Source of the DNA: Selaginella moellendorffii
Lineage: Eukaryota; Streptophyta; Lycopodiopsida; Selaginellales; Selaginellaceae
NCBI RefSeq assembly: GCF_000143415.4
Contig: NW_003314315.1
Span: forward strand, 62,001-126,000
Length of the DNA stretch: 64,000 nucleotides
Reading direction: 5' to 3'
The notes under the pieces were generated by a model. It had not been told where the DNA came from. It made no database searches and saw nothing but the letters and a program-made list of their open reading frames with translations. Positions 44,660-55,719 of this stretch are shown piece after piece; position 1 is the first letter of the stretch, and every line of letters begins with the position of its first letter. The translations under genes and the position numbers were made by a program.

Positions 44660-47211
44660 ATGGCAGTGAGCGACAATTCTTCCTCCGATGAAGACGACGA
44701 GCCATTCGTCTCGATCGGCAGGGCCACCAGCAGCTCCAGCAGCGGCAGCGACAGCAGCAGTAGCGGCGGCAGCGTCGTTTGCAGTGGCCGGACAAATTCC
44801 AAGATCAAGAGGAGCAGCGATGCCGGGCGGAGGATCCAGCATGGAAGGCTCTACGACTCCACGAACGGGATTACTTGCCACTGGTGCCGCCAGAAAACAG
44901 TGGAGGACAAGGTGTGCTGCAGCCGCTGCCCCATCAGCTTTTGCGGGAGCTGCCTCGCCAATCGCCATGGCGAGATTCTTGACGAGCAGATGGAGGAGGG
45001 CGTGCGCTGGGTCTGTCCCAAGTGCCGCGGCGGCTGCGGCCCTGGCTGCGTGGATTCTTGGTAAGATCGATCCATCTCCATCGCCGAGATCATGCATTTC
45101 CTTTCTAGGGTATCATCTCACGATCCATTCTTTGCAGCTGTAACTGTGGCCCCTGCCGCAAGGCGCAAGGATTGGCGCCGACGGGCGTCCTCAAGCACGG
45201 AGCTGCGAAGTCCGGATTCAACAATGCGCATGACTACTTGATCCATCTCGAGACTGGTGAGTCCGTGAGAGAGATCGCACAGCGCAAGCTCGGGAGGGAC
45301 TGGATCAAGCCCGGCAGCACGGTTCGTTACGACACCGAGCCGATCTTTCGGAGGAGGATCATCCGGACTCTTGACGATGAGGAGTGCACGCCAAAGAAGC
45401 GGCGGACCTGCGAGGCCGAGGAGAGGACGCCTCCATCGAGTGTGAGTGTTCTTTTCTTTTCTTTCTCTAAACTTTGGCGATGTTCTTTCTGGCGTTAGAT
45501 GCGTGGAGCGCTCAGGGGAGCACAGCTACGGCGGTATCTTTCTCAGCTAGCGTCCGACAAGGCCGCGGATAAAGCCATCGCCGAGGAGGACGAGGAGGCC
45601 AGTGGCAGGGACGTCGCTTCGCTTGGAAGTAGAGTAAAGCTCCGGCTTTTTCAGTCGCGTGTCAAGGGCGAGAAGATGGACCACGTTGGGACGAGCTCGA
45701 TAGCTGCTGCTGCCCCAGCGATCAAGACAGAAAAGCCGGCAGACGAAGAGCAAGGTAAGGTTTTCAGTCGCCAAAAGCAAGTGAAGATGGAAAAGGATGG
45801 TGAAGCGTCGGCTCCTGCTTCCCAGAGCCACCAACAAGCCGGGGAGCGCTTCCGAGAGATCTTCTCTGAGGCAAAGCAGACGAAAGAACGAGAGGAGAAG
45901 GATGAAGTTAACGTTGGTGCTCGAGTCAAGGCCGAAAAGGAGGATAGTCCGAGGACAGGGAGCGAGCAGAGGGCAACTGTTGCGATCGTCAAGAACGAAG
46001 AAGGTGGTGACAAGAAGACGATCAGAGCAGGCATTAGTAGTGAAGAGGGGCGGGTTTCTAGAGGAGAAACTCCTAGCGACACCCAGGACGAACGAGGAAT
46101 CGAACACGATAGTGGCAGCAGGGAGAATACACCCGCACCGTGGAGCCGCGCTAGGAACCTGGAGAGAGCTCGCGAGCACGCTCAGGTGTTCCATAGAGCT
46201 TGCCGGAGGAACACTAGAAACAGGAGTAACTATTCGCACTTGGTGGATTCCGCAGCGAGCGAGAGTGAGGAAGAGGAGGAGCTGGAACCCGACAGCGATG
46301 AGAGCTCGAGACGCACCCAGAGTAGCTCGCTCACCGAGCAGCAGGACTCCGACTCGGACAATGGGACAAAGGTACGTTTTTATTTTCTTTTCTTTGTTAA
46401 GCTGTTTGTTTGATCACCAGGATGAAGGATTTGTTCTAGGCCGAGACGCTGGACTTTTGTATCGCCAGCAGCTTGAGAAGGAGCTTGAGAAGCCCTTCGA
46501 TTCTCAGCAGCTAGAGAGCATGCTCAAGCAAGCGAGCTGTAGGAAGCCAGTTCTTCGTCACAGGGACACAAGGCGCGGGAGTATGCCAATCGCTACTACC
46601 GTCACAGCTCCTTCCTATCTGGACTATCATCCAGGTGATAAGAAAAAAACACTGCTTGCTATAGCACGAACTTTCATTCCTCGTTTGCTCATTGCTTTTT
46701 GTTTGCATGGACAGATCTTGCGGAGAAAGTAGAAGTGGCTGAAGATGAGGAAAAGCTCCGCCTCTTACGTGGTTTCTTCTTCTGGCTTATGGTAGCGTGG
46801 ACTTCTTCATGGCGATAAAAAGTGTTCCGTTCTTTTGCAGAAAACCTGCGATCCTGGAGCTTTCAAGCCATGGGTGACTCTCTCAGACCAGGAGAAAGGC
46901 AGCGACGATTGCTACTTTGATGATCCAGACTGCGAGGTAGACGGATCTACGTGGAAAATTGTTGCTTCACTAACTTTGTGGTTCATTAGATTACTGCAGT
47001 GGTGGTGCCACTGGACGAGCAGCGAGAAGCAAAAAACCTGCTGAGGCAGCGAAAAACTTCGATCGCCCCAGCGCTTTCAGATGAAAACGAAGAGACTCCG
47101 ACTGGGCACGCCAAAGTTAAGGAAGAGAAACTCTCTGATGAGGGAGGTGCCAAAGAGAAAATCGCCGGTGGAATTGGCGTCAAAGTTAAGGAGGAGAAGC
47201 TCACAGAATGA
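44660..47211 (+). CDS. CDCA7-related 4CXXC_R1 zinc-finger protein
   Basis: Seven exons (44660-45060, 45138-45441, 45499-46371, 46421-46634, 46715-46791, 46841-46936, 46990-47211) with 49-80 bp GT-AG introns total 2,187 nt, giving 728 aa. Residues 1-70 are Ser-rich and acidic. Residues 70-180 form the zf-4CXXC_R1 domain: CHWCRQKT, FCGSCLANRHGE, WVCPKCRGGCGPGC, CCNCGPCRKAQGLAPTGVL and NNAHDYL. Human CDCA7 uses this fold to read hemimethylated CpG and recruit the HELLS/DDM1 remodeller for DNA methylation. The GCGPGC...CCNCGPC spacing is the plant variant rather than the canonical CDCA7 form, so methyl-DNA reading is only inferred. Residues 280-728 are Lys/Glu-rich and carry seven psi-K-x-E SUMO consensus sites. 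The role is probably chromatin regulation in the nucleus. It is convergent with the LYR gene, 245 bp apart. Confidence 0.88.
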
Positions 47212-47456
47212 GAGAGAGAGAATTCCGCGCAGGATCGAGACACTCTGAAGATATAAAAATTTTGGTAAGTAGCAGCAGTAGCTGGCTAGGCGGATTTAAG
47301 TGAAGTCACTGTGTAATGTTACGCAAGAAAGGAAGAACAAAGAATGATTTTTTTTTGTTACTTGTAAAGAGCTTACCAAGAACTGATTCCAGGCATTGGA
47401 TATTTTCTTCGCGAGAAGATCCATTGTTGCGAGGAATTCTAAAGAGTTCTTCCTTT

Positions 47457-47935
47457 CTAAGCAGGCTCCTCGTAAGTATCCTTTTTGTGAGCCATGTTGG
47501 CGGCTTCATGGAATGTATGGTTGAAGAGACCGGCAATAGCTCTAAGGAAGAAAGGAAAGAACAAGTTTCAATCAAGCAGCGAAAGAAAAGCGATAGAAAA
47601 CTCACAGTTCTTTCATCTGTTGGATCTTCTCTGGATCACTCTCGTTCATGTTCTTCCGGAATTGCGCGCGCACCATATTGACAATGCCGTCAGTGTTGCC
47701 GTGCTGAGAAGATTCGCAAGAAACGAGCCGATCGATTTAAATCAAGAGAGCTTAGTACCTTGTTGCCAACGTATTGCGCCCGACGAATGCATTCCCTGTA
47801 GAGCTGCGAAATCGCGAAACAATCAATCACAAGCTAGAATTCTTGCAAAGTTCCACTCACACGTTTGGCGCTCTTGGTAATGTGCTTGGGAATCGCTGAT
47901 GCCGCAGCTTGCGCCTTCGCCGCGGCCGCGTCCAT
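47457..47935 (-). CDS. LYR-motif (Complex1_LYR-type) mitochondrial protein
   Basis: Four exons (47935-47861, 47803-47759, 47703-47606, 47541-47457) with 55-64 bp introns sum to 303 nt, giving 100 aa. Exon 2 gives LYRECIRRAQYVGNK, the LYR tripeptide followed by the Arg-rich helix. Exon 3 gives IVNMVRAQFRKNMNESDPEK, the second conserved helix with the F of LYR proteins. LYR proteins are small helical adaptors that bind acyl carrier protein and support iron-sulphur cluster delivery or assembly of respiratory complexes. Which client this one serves cannot be told from sequence. The N-terminus is Ala-rich and short, with no strong presequence. It is divergent from the 48,208 gene. Confidence 0.85.
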
Positions 47936-48207
47936 CGATCAATCACTGCTAGGGTTCTAGCCAATATTTCACCTGACGGAATCTTCTATTTGACGGAATG
48001 TACTCGGGTCAAGTTCCGTCAGTCAGAATATGCTTCGACTTTATTGCGCGTTGGTAGTGTGTTTCTTTCCTCTCTGGACGGACGGGATCACGTGTCGACG
48101 TTGCATCCAACGGCGCGACGCGAGGAGATGCTCGTCAAGAGATGGCGGGGCGTGAGGGATCGAGGATTCACACAATGCGATGCGCCTAGCTAGGTAGCGT
48201 CTTGGCT
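47936..48207. promoter_or_regulatory. Divergent promoter, LYR gene and IML2/TTC39-family gene
   Basis: Only 272 bp separate the two start codons on opposite strands. GCTAGGGTT (47,948-47,956) near the LYR start is a partial telo-box. A TCAAGTTCCGTCAGTC region and a CACGTGTCG G-box-like motif (48,090-48,098) lie between. Shared control of both genes is likely but not shown. Confidence 0.5.
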
Positions 48208-51067
48208 ATGGCCGCTGCCGCCGAGTGCTACGATGTTACCAGGGATTGCGATGAGGCGGAGCAGGCGCTCAGGTAATCTCTCATCGAAATTTCAGCTCCC
48301 AGGACAGGATCGTGAGAAATTTCTTGCAAAATCGCAGACTCCTTCTCCAGGGGAAATTCGATGAAGCTGAGGATATGATCGTTGCTAGGGTCAATGCCAG
48401 GGACAGCGTCGCCGGAGCGGTGCCGATCTTTACTCATTGCCATGCGGTCATCTTGTTCGCCAAAGCTGGAATCTCTGGAGCTGAGGAAGACAGGTAGATA
48501 CCTTTCCTTCTTTCCTGTGAAATCCTCCAAACAAAGATTGAAAGAAAATGGTTGGACAGGAAGCAAGCCATGGAGAAGCTCGGTACCGCCGCAAGCATGG
48601 CAGAGAATCTCATTCCAAAGCAAGGTTGGGTGCAAAGCATCGCCACATGGGGAATGGGATACTTCTCTTCTCCATCTCCCAAATCGGGTGATATTAGCGA
48701 AGAAGAACTAAGCTGGTATTCGCTTTTTCCATTTCTTTTCTTTCGTGAGCTTGATCTTCCATTCTCAAACCAGCCGAATCATTGAAGCAGAGGCTACATT
48801 TCTTTCAGCATTGCTGTGCTTCTTTGAAGAATCCATTGCTGCGTTTTTTAGAGTACGTTTATACTGACCTTCATCACGATCAAAGGCTAACTGATCTCTC
48901 GTGTTACAGGCAGCTTTGCTTATAAGAAAGGCGATCAGAGGTTACAAGCATTGTCACGCCATCATCAAGAAACAGGTTGATCGCTCTAAAGAGTTTCGTT
49001 CCTGATCAGACATATGAACGCTTGCAGGAATACTCTAACAGAAGCGAACATAACGTCAGTGCAGTAAAGCTTGGCTTTGGTGGCTTCAGCCTTGCAATCT
49101 CAATGCTACCACCGAAAATGCTGCGGCTCCTTTCTGTTTTAGGATTCCCGTCGGATCGAGCTGCTGGACTCAATTCGATCAACGAGAGCCTGAAAGGTGG
49201 AGGTTTGCGAGCACCCCTGTCCGGCGTGTATGGCATTTCGTTTCTTTTCTAATTTCTAGCATCGGTGGCTCACGACATTTTTTTTCTGGTTTCCAGACTG
49301 CTGCTCTCGTACCATGTAATACTACCAGCATTTTTCTCTACTCCACAAGTATGCAAATATCTTCTGGCAGGCACGATGATTCTCTCGCATTTCGTATAAT
49401 TGCAGGAGCGTGAAGACCATGTTGCATCTGCGGTGGAAATTCTAAATTTTATGGAAGAAACTTATCCTAAAAGTTTCTTCCTCAGGTGCGTCTATTATAG
49501 AGAACGCTGCGCGTATAATGAATTGGTTTTCAGCTTCTACGAAGGCCGACTGAAACGTCTCAATGGCGACCTTCAAGGCTCCATGGAATGTTTCCAAAGC
49601 CTCGAAAGGGTAAATGGTTTTTCTAAATGTTCCAAGTTTTGACTTTACTTCCAGGGGCTGAAGCTGAGCAGTACTTCACACTTTTTCAAATTACGTCATG
49701 CATGGGTGTATGAGCTTGGATTAGGCCACATGCTGCTGCTTCAAGTTAGTAAATCGAAGTTCTGTATCGATTTCGCTGACCACTGTTTTGCTTGGTGACC
49801 AGTGGGAAGAAGCGGAGAAATACTGGATTGAGTTGAAACAGGACAGTGCGTGGTCCCGTGCGTTCTTTGCGTATTTACACGTAATTTAGACAAGAGAGAG
49901 CGTTCGTGGTTAGCTGAGCACCTGTCTTCGCAGGGAGTGTGCCTTTCTATGCGCGGTGAAGGGAAGCTTGCAGCAAAGGAGTTTGCGGAGGTTGCAGCTT
50001 TTACGTGTGCTGGTTCCCTTTTAACGTCCGCATGAACAGGTGCAAGGCCTGTTGCGAGGAACCATGTCTGGCCGGGTCTTAGCCGAAGAACAATATGCTT
50101 CAAGAAAGGTATCTTCTATATTTCTTTTATCTTTTTTTATTTGTTGTTGTTACAAGGTTAAAGATCATACTCTTGATACCGTGGAAGGAGCACAGGGCGT
50201 TCAAGGACAATTATGTGGAGTAGAGTTTTTGTACTTGTGGAACTCGTTTCCTCAGGTATGCCATTCTCTCGTTTCTCACTTGTCAACCAGTTTCTCTCAT
50301 ACAGATGCCGAAGGATGAGCTTGAGGCTGTTGTACATATTATTGACAAAGCCGAAAAGAGCCTTCGCAGTAGTCACCGTGAGAGTGCTATTAACTTGGAA
50401 AAAGAGGTATGTTAAGATAAGAGAAAATGCATAGCAATAAGGTACATGCAGGACGAGGAGGAACCGGACGATTATGTTGCTATTTGCAATCTCATCAAGG
50501 GCACTGCTCTCCGTGAACAAAGAAAACTTGTGGAGGCGCACTCTTGTCTGGACTTGGTGAGGTATATCTATCCGTGAACTCGTGGCTACACTCGTGACTA
50601 CACTGCTCTTGTTTGCAGGGAAGATGACATGTACGTGGAGTCCGAGTTGTTTGTGATCCCAATGGCAGCCTACGAACGCGCCCTGCTGCTGATGTACGAA
50701 TACAACGATGACCAATCTCATCCGCTCAAGCTCATCTCCAACGTAAGATCTATTTCCATTGGTTTATGAACTTTGTGTATCTCGGGTGCGCACAGGCAAA
50801 GAAAGAGCTCGATACTGCGGAGGGCTTTAAGCGAGACTACAACTTCTTGTGGCGGCTTTTAGGCCGCGTTCACGCTGCTCGTGGAGCATTGAAAAGCATA
50901 ATCGGAGAGGAGGTACTCTTCTTTTTTTAGAGTTTAATTTGCTATAATACTACTTACTCAAGCAGGGAAGCACGAACTCGGACACGAGTACCATTACAGA
51001 CAACGACGACGAGAAATGGGAAGACTGCGTAGACGAAGTGGACGAAACATTTTTTATGTCACTGTAA
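48208..51067 (+). CDS. TTC39/IML2-family tetratricopeptide protein
   Basis: This is a multi-exon gene (about 17-18 short exons) coding roughly 620 aa. The first exons are 48208-48272 and 48338-48493; the last codons are at 51,065-51,067. Recognisable family blocks are LLLQGKFDEAEDMIVAR, ALLIRKAIRGYKHCHAIIKK, VKLGFGGFSLAISMLPPKML with LLSVLGFPSDRAAGL, GGLRAPLSG, YEGRLKRLNGDLQGSMECF and AAYERALLLMYEYND. These match the DUF3808 (Iml2/TPR 39) family of yeast Iml2 and animal TTC39, implicated in lipid-droplet and inclusion-body handling. The plant role is unknown. The C-terminus is acidic (DNDDEKWEDCVDEVDE). Some internal splice choices, such as the exon near 50,150, are not certain. Confidence 0.85.
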
Positions 51068-51226
51068 TGTGAGCAGTGAGTGCTTCCATCTTGATTCCTT
51101 TGTCTTGATGCCAACAGTCTGGTTTTTGTGATGTAGCCCAAGATCACACCGTCATCTATAGATCAATAACGCGCGCTACCGATAGAGCCGTGGCCCGGCG
51201 AGCGACACTCCCGTCTCGTTACTAAG

Positions 51227-52351
51227 CTACTTCTCCAATAAGTTGCTGGCCATCATGCGCTTAAACTCGTCAAAGTTCACCTGGCCATCGCCGTCCGCGT
51301 CCACAGCTTTGATCATCCTTTGGCAGTCCGCCAGCTTCACGCCCCCGTCTCTCAGTCCCAAGCTGCTCAGCACCGCCTGGAGCTCCACAACCGTGATGAA
51401 CCCGTCCTTGTTCTTGTCAAAGACGGAGAAGGCCTCTCGCAGATCCTGCTCATCACCGTCCCTGGCCCTGTGGTGCTGATCATCGTAGTAGATGTTGCTG
51501 TAGAGCGCCAGGAACTCATCAAAGTCGACGAAGCCATCCCCGTCATTGTCCACGGCCACCACCATGCTCTCCAGCTCCGACCTCGACATCTCGAAACCCA
51601 GCTTCTTCATCGTGTTGCCGAGCTCCTCGCAAGAGATCTTCCCGTCACCATTCTCATCAAACGTCTCGAACATCTTGATCAGCTCCTCCCGCTCGGCGAA
51701 TGGCTCCAGCCGCGACTCGGCGCTCACGAAACTGTCACACGACTCTACGCTCCTCTCAGAGAAGGTGCTGGATCGGCTGCAAGCCGGTCGGCTCCGTGTT
51801 GGTAAGCCTTGCTCGTCGTCGTCGTCCTCATCCATCTTGTGTTCTTCAGGTCCGTTGGAGAGAGCATTGGATGGAAACTCCACTTCCCCAGTTTGATCCG
51901 GAAGCTTTCCAGCTGCGGAAGCTCGATCCTCCGAGAGCTCTCCAGTTTGATCCGGAAACTCTTCCCCCTGGCCCGAGAACTCCCCAGCCTCTAAAGTTCG
52001 CTCTTCGGTGTGACCTCCATCTCTTCCAGTTGGTAAAACTTGTTCTCCTTCGTTGCTACTGTTCTTCCATCGCAGTACTTCTTCGTGGAGACTGCTATCA
52101 CCTGTTCTTGACAAACTTCCATGATCTGGGTAGTGGTCGTCGCTGGAATACCCTGCGCGTGAGCAATTGGCTGGGAGGAGAGCATCTACGAAGGGGCCCA
52201 AGACGTTCGTGGCCTCCACCGCTAGATCCACTGCGTCACTCTCCTCCGAGACCCCCGGATCCAGCACTTTGTTCTCCAAATCCAGCGCGGTCTTGTCCGA
52301 GATAACAAGATCGCAGTTGCGCGTCGCTGGGATCGTGTCGTCGCGGTCCAT
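51227..52351 (-). CDS. Calmodulin-like protein with four EF-hands and an acidic N-terminal extension
   Basis: A single exon codes 374 aa. EF-hand loops begin at residues 232 (DENGDGKISCEE), 268 (DNDGDGFVDFDE), 312 (DKNKDGFITVVE) and 351 (DADGDGQVNFDE). All four keep the Asp at position 1 and Glu at position 12 needed for calcium. Residues 1-225 are a low-complexity acidic region with repeated EFPDQTGELSE-like and KLPDQTGEV segments, Ser-rich near FSERSVESCDSF. There is no signal peptide and no palmitoylation site at the very N-terminus. It is a calcium sensor of the plant CML family; the long extension is unusual for CMLs (about 150-200 aa). It is convergent with the 48,208 gene with 159 bp between stops. 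Confidence 0.92.
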   Translation of the reverse strand: MDRDDTIPATRNCDLVISDKTALDLENKVLDPGVSEESDAVDLAVEATNVLGPFVDALLPANCSRAGYSSDDHYPDHGSLSRTGDSSLHEEVLRWKNSSNEGEQVLPTGRDGGHTEERTLEAGEFSGQGEEFPDQTGELSEDRASAAGKLPDQTGEVEFPSNALSNGPEEHKMDEDDDDEQGLPTRSRPACSRSSTFSERSVESCDSFVSAESRLEPFAEREELIKMFETFDENGDGKISCEELGNTMKKLGFEMSRSELESMVVAVDNDGDGFVDFDEFLALYSNIYYDDQHHRARDGDEQDLREAFSVFDKNKDGFITVVELQAVLSSLGLRDGGVKLADCQRMIKAVDADGDGQVNFDEFKRMMASNLLEK

Positions 52352-52974
52352 CGCAGAGAAAACCTAAACCTCGTACCGATCGATCGATCGCTTCTTCTTC
52401 CGCTCGCCAAAATATCACGCCTGGCAGCAATGCCAATGCCGCGCTCGACACGAGTAAGCGAATGGAGCGAAGAAATTTCCCATTCTCACCTCGTGATCGC
52501 GTGACTCGTCGTGAAAGCGCCGGCGCTCTCCCTTCGTGGTACCAAGAATCACGCGTCTCTTGCCATCAAGCCAGCATCTCATTCTCTTCTCTGCTCCACT
52601 TTAGAATGGATCGATTGATTGCTTGGAATTTCTTTCTAGCAGTTCCTCGCGGCCGGCATATTTCCGCTAAGGCTTTAATGCCTACTTGACTGGGGCTGAC
52701 ATGGCAAGTGGGCGCCACGTGTACGGTTGGATGGATGAACCGATTGAGACCGTCGATTGACCAAAAATCAGGATGGATGGACGGATTTGAAACTGGGATT
52801 TTGTGCACTGTCAAGGACCGCGTAAGAACCTTCGCAGCCGAGCGATGGCTGGGAATCGACGGTGGGGGCGCGTGCTTTAGATTTTCCTTGGAATGGATTG
52901 TAGCCCTTTTTGGGAGCACCGCGACTTGAGATCAAACGCAGGGATTTTGATCGTCCAGTGAACGATTGCAGGTA
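52352..52974. promoter_or_regulatory. Divergent intergenic region
   Basis: This 623-bp segment lies between the EF-hand gene (minus) and the 52,975 gene (plus). It contains GCGCCACGTG (G-box, 52,711-52,720) and a TTGCAG|GT-like acceptor just before the plus-strand ATG, so the plus gene may have a 5' UTR intron. No coding frame is convincing. Confidence 0.4.
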
Positions 52975-54615
52975 ATGCGGTTTGATGCCGCCGAAATGGA
53001 TCTAGCAGCGGCTTCTACCCTGGAGCCGGCCTTGCAATCGGCGTGGATCCAGAGATTGAAGAGCGGTAGCAGCAGGAAGGAGCATGGCGACGAGGGACTC
53101 CAGATTCCACTGGGAAAGCTGGAGCTGGGAGGTGAAAATGGACTGGAGACTGGGGGTTTAGAGACAAGTAGAGATCAAGTCCAGGCTATGAGCAAGGAGC
53201 TCCTCATCCGGATAAACAGCAAGGTCGGGCTGGATGAGAATGGGAAGGATTTTAATCCTGGAGCTAAGCTTTGCGCTATCCAACGCTCTCCCAGAGGATT
53301 TGGTTCTTTTCGCGTCAAGCTCTCGGGCGTCAAGTTTCGAAAGCCGCCGCTTCCTCCAGCGCCCAAGGCTGGCAAGGCCGACGCTGTGGAAGCCCACAAA
53401 AGAAAAGAGAGGATTGCGAGAATCCATGGCGTGGACGTGACACTCGAGCAGCAACACCGAAATGGCACGGATGGTAAGAGGAGAGATTTGCTGGCCGAGT
53501 TTGCGTTGCGCTTGGACATCAAAGAGAAGCCAACGCCTCTTGGGACTTTTCACATTGTGGACAGGAAGAAGAACCCATCGCTGCGCAAGGACAGGAGGTT
53601 GGCCACCTTGGTCTCTCCAATTTCGGTGGCGGCAGCAGTGACGGAAGATCACGATGCGGTGGGATCGATTACAGCCAGCTTAACTTCCGAAGTGCTGAAG
53701 CTGGAAGCGTCGAGGCACAGCGCAGTTGGAGCTCGCACCGATCCTTCCTCCATGGAAGGCAATCTCTCGGAGACGAGGACGCTCTCCACAGTTTATTGCG
53801 GGAGCTCTCCTTCTCCATGCCCCGCTCCCAGCTGGACTTGCTCGAGAGGATCCGAGCAACCTGAGAGTAAGTTCGTCAGTTTTTCGCATTTTGTTCTTAG
53901 ACTTCTTACTGATTTTCCTCGCAGGGCGTGACACGATCGAGCAAGAAGCCGAGGTATCTTTCAGCTTTCCCTTTGTTTGTTTGCTCTGATTCTTTCTTCT
54001 TTCCTCTTTACCAGGCCTGTTTTGCAACGGAAAAAAGACGGCGGGAAGCATCGGTGGCTTTGAGCAAGGAGATGGTACCTTCAACCTTAGTGAAACGAAG
54101 CAGAATTTCGGTAGGAGAGGTGACCTTAGCTGGACCATGGCTGAACAGATGGAGCGTACGGCCTAGCAAGGAATCTGGAGAAAGCAAGCCTGGTAAAGTT
54201 CAAAGCGTGACACAGGCATGGGAAAAGAAACAGACTTCGCTACATTGGTCGGAGCCTCCCAGTGCTGCAGCGTTTGCAATCGTTGGTGCTGCTGTGAGAC
54301 AGCTCCAGTCCTACTCGCTGGGTCAGTCCACAACTTGAGAATCGTCCCTGATCCTGCGGAAGAGATCCATGTCACTAACAACTTCTAGAAGCCTCGCTGT
54401 CCGGAGCCAAAGAGACGATGCAAACGAACCAGTCTGCGCAGACGGTAGGCTATCTGCGGAACACTAAAATGAGACTCCATAAAACTTCACAGAACATTGA
54501 TACCTCTGGAGTAAGCGTTTCAAGCGTAGAAACTGGAAATGAAGGCTATAGCAAACGCTGTCGATTATGCCGCTTGTGGAGCCTCGGTGCCGGGCTGTGG
54601 TTGTTGAGACACTGA
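52975..54615 (+). CDS. Unrecognised plant protein (484 aa)
   Basis: Four exons (52975-53866, 53925-53953, 54015-54321, 54389-54615) with 58-67 bp GT-AG introns sum to 1,455 nt. I do not recognise the family. The N-terminal 300 residues are mostly disordered with basic patches (VKFRKPPLPPAPK, EAHKRKERIARIHG) and a conserved-looking LGTFHIVDRKKNPSL. The C-terminal half has EKRRREASVALSKEM, VTLAGPWLNRWSV and LHWSEPPSAAAFAIVGAAV, which look like a folded core. Start choice: the ATG at 52,975 follows a TTGCAG acceptor-like site; a second Met lies nine codons on. No signal peptide or membrane segment. Its last 51 coding bases overlap the minus-strand gene's coding end. Confidence 0.7.
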
Positions 54616-55719
54616 GCCTGAGAGAGAGAACGAGCACATACTGGTAAGAAGTAAACGATCAAAGGCTTACTCTTGCGAGGGATCAACGTCATCTTGGGAG
54701 GTTCTATAACCGGCTCTGGAACTTCGGTGCCTGGCTTCTTCTTCCGCGTACTAAACTGGAAAGGATAAGTTACTTTTCCAAACGCAACGTGAACTTTCTC
54801 GATGGGAGGAGGCGGCCTCTTCATATGCTTGACAAACCACTCGTTCAAAGCCTCTTGGCCTGTGAGCAGGATCAAAGAAACAAAAGAACAAAAAATTAGT
54901 TCTCATGGTGACAATGGAAGGAGTTGGAAGAGATCAACTTACGTGTGTCTGGAGGCTGATAAGCCCATGTCCCTTGAATCCTTCGGTGCAACCGATAGCC
55001 TGGAAACGACGAAGGAACTGTCCGCGACGGAGGAGGCGGCCTTTTGAAAGTCTGTACGTACTGGTTTGCTTGCCGCTGGTAAAGGCTGAGGAGATTCTTT
55101 GCGTCCGTCTTGGCAAACATGGAAGGAGCCATTGTTCTTCCAATCTTTCTCTTTGCATCTGCGTGAAAGGATTGTTAAACACAATGCAAGCCTTGGAACC
55201 ATAGCGAAGAACCATCACACCAAGCAAAGAAGCACAGCACAGCACTAGAGAAGGAAGAGAGATTCACACACCTGGTCGACCAGAAGAGCTTGTTCGTTGT
55301 GTAGAGATTGGAAGCCTGTGCGAAGTAGTCCTCCTGTGTGACGAAGACAGTGTGTCCCACTCCATCCTCCCAAACACCGCGGCTTTCTTCTTCCAGGCCG
55401 TGACGCGAGGAGATGGTCGCGGAGGCGGCCGTGGGGTATGATGATCGGACTGGCTGCCCTGCAAGATGGAATCCAGAAACTCCCTCGGCTGTAATACCAC
55501 CGACGATCTATTCCCAATTCCAGTCCCCGGCCCCGATCCTCCTGACCGCGTTGCGCTCCCAGATCCATGCCCAGGACCCGCGGCGGCAGCGGCATTGAGG
55601 TTATGGAGTGCCAATGGCGGGACAAGGCGCTTGGATCCCTGCAAGGAAGATCTCTGCTGGACGCCGCCGCCTCCCGGAAGCTGATGGAGCGCTGGCACCC
55701 AGGATGATACCTCGGCCAT
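54565..55719 (-). CDS. Unrecognised gene (about 301 aa), overlapping its neighbour
   Basis: My model has exons 55719-55272, 55158-54943, 54859-54671 and 54617-54565, summing to 906 nt. Exons 2-4 look reliable: TMAPSMFAKTDAKNLLSLYQ, RQANQYVQTFKRPPPP, EWFVKHMKRPPPPIEKVHVA and MTLIPRKSSVSQQPQPGTE. Two similar Lys-Arg-Pro4 segments stand out. Exon 1 is low complexity (Ala/Gly/Ser) and its 3' part is doubtful: a second frame there, VFVTQEDYFAQASNLYT then TNKLFWSTR, looks more protein-like. The first intron (113 bp) is also longer than any other here. No known family. It shares a 155-bp promoter region with HYD1. Confidence 0.55.

Noticed and set aside
44642-45143. Ala-rich frames on both strands
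   Set aside because: Alternative frames of exon 1 of the zinc-finger gene in GC-rich sequence; the CxxC frame is the real one.
45547-46239. Minus-strand frame of 230 codons
   Set aside because: It is the antisense of the Lys/Glu-rich exon 3 of the CDCA7-like gene, whose splice phases all agree.
51243-52367. Plus-strand frames up to 201 codons
   Set aside because: Shadows of the single-exon EF-hand gene.
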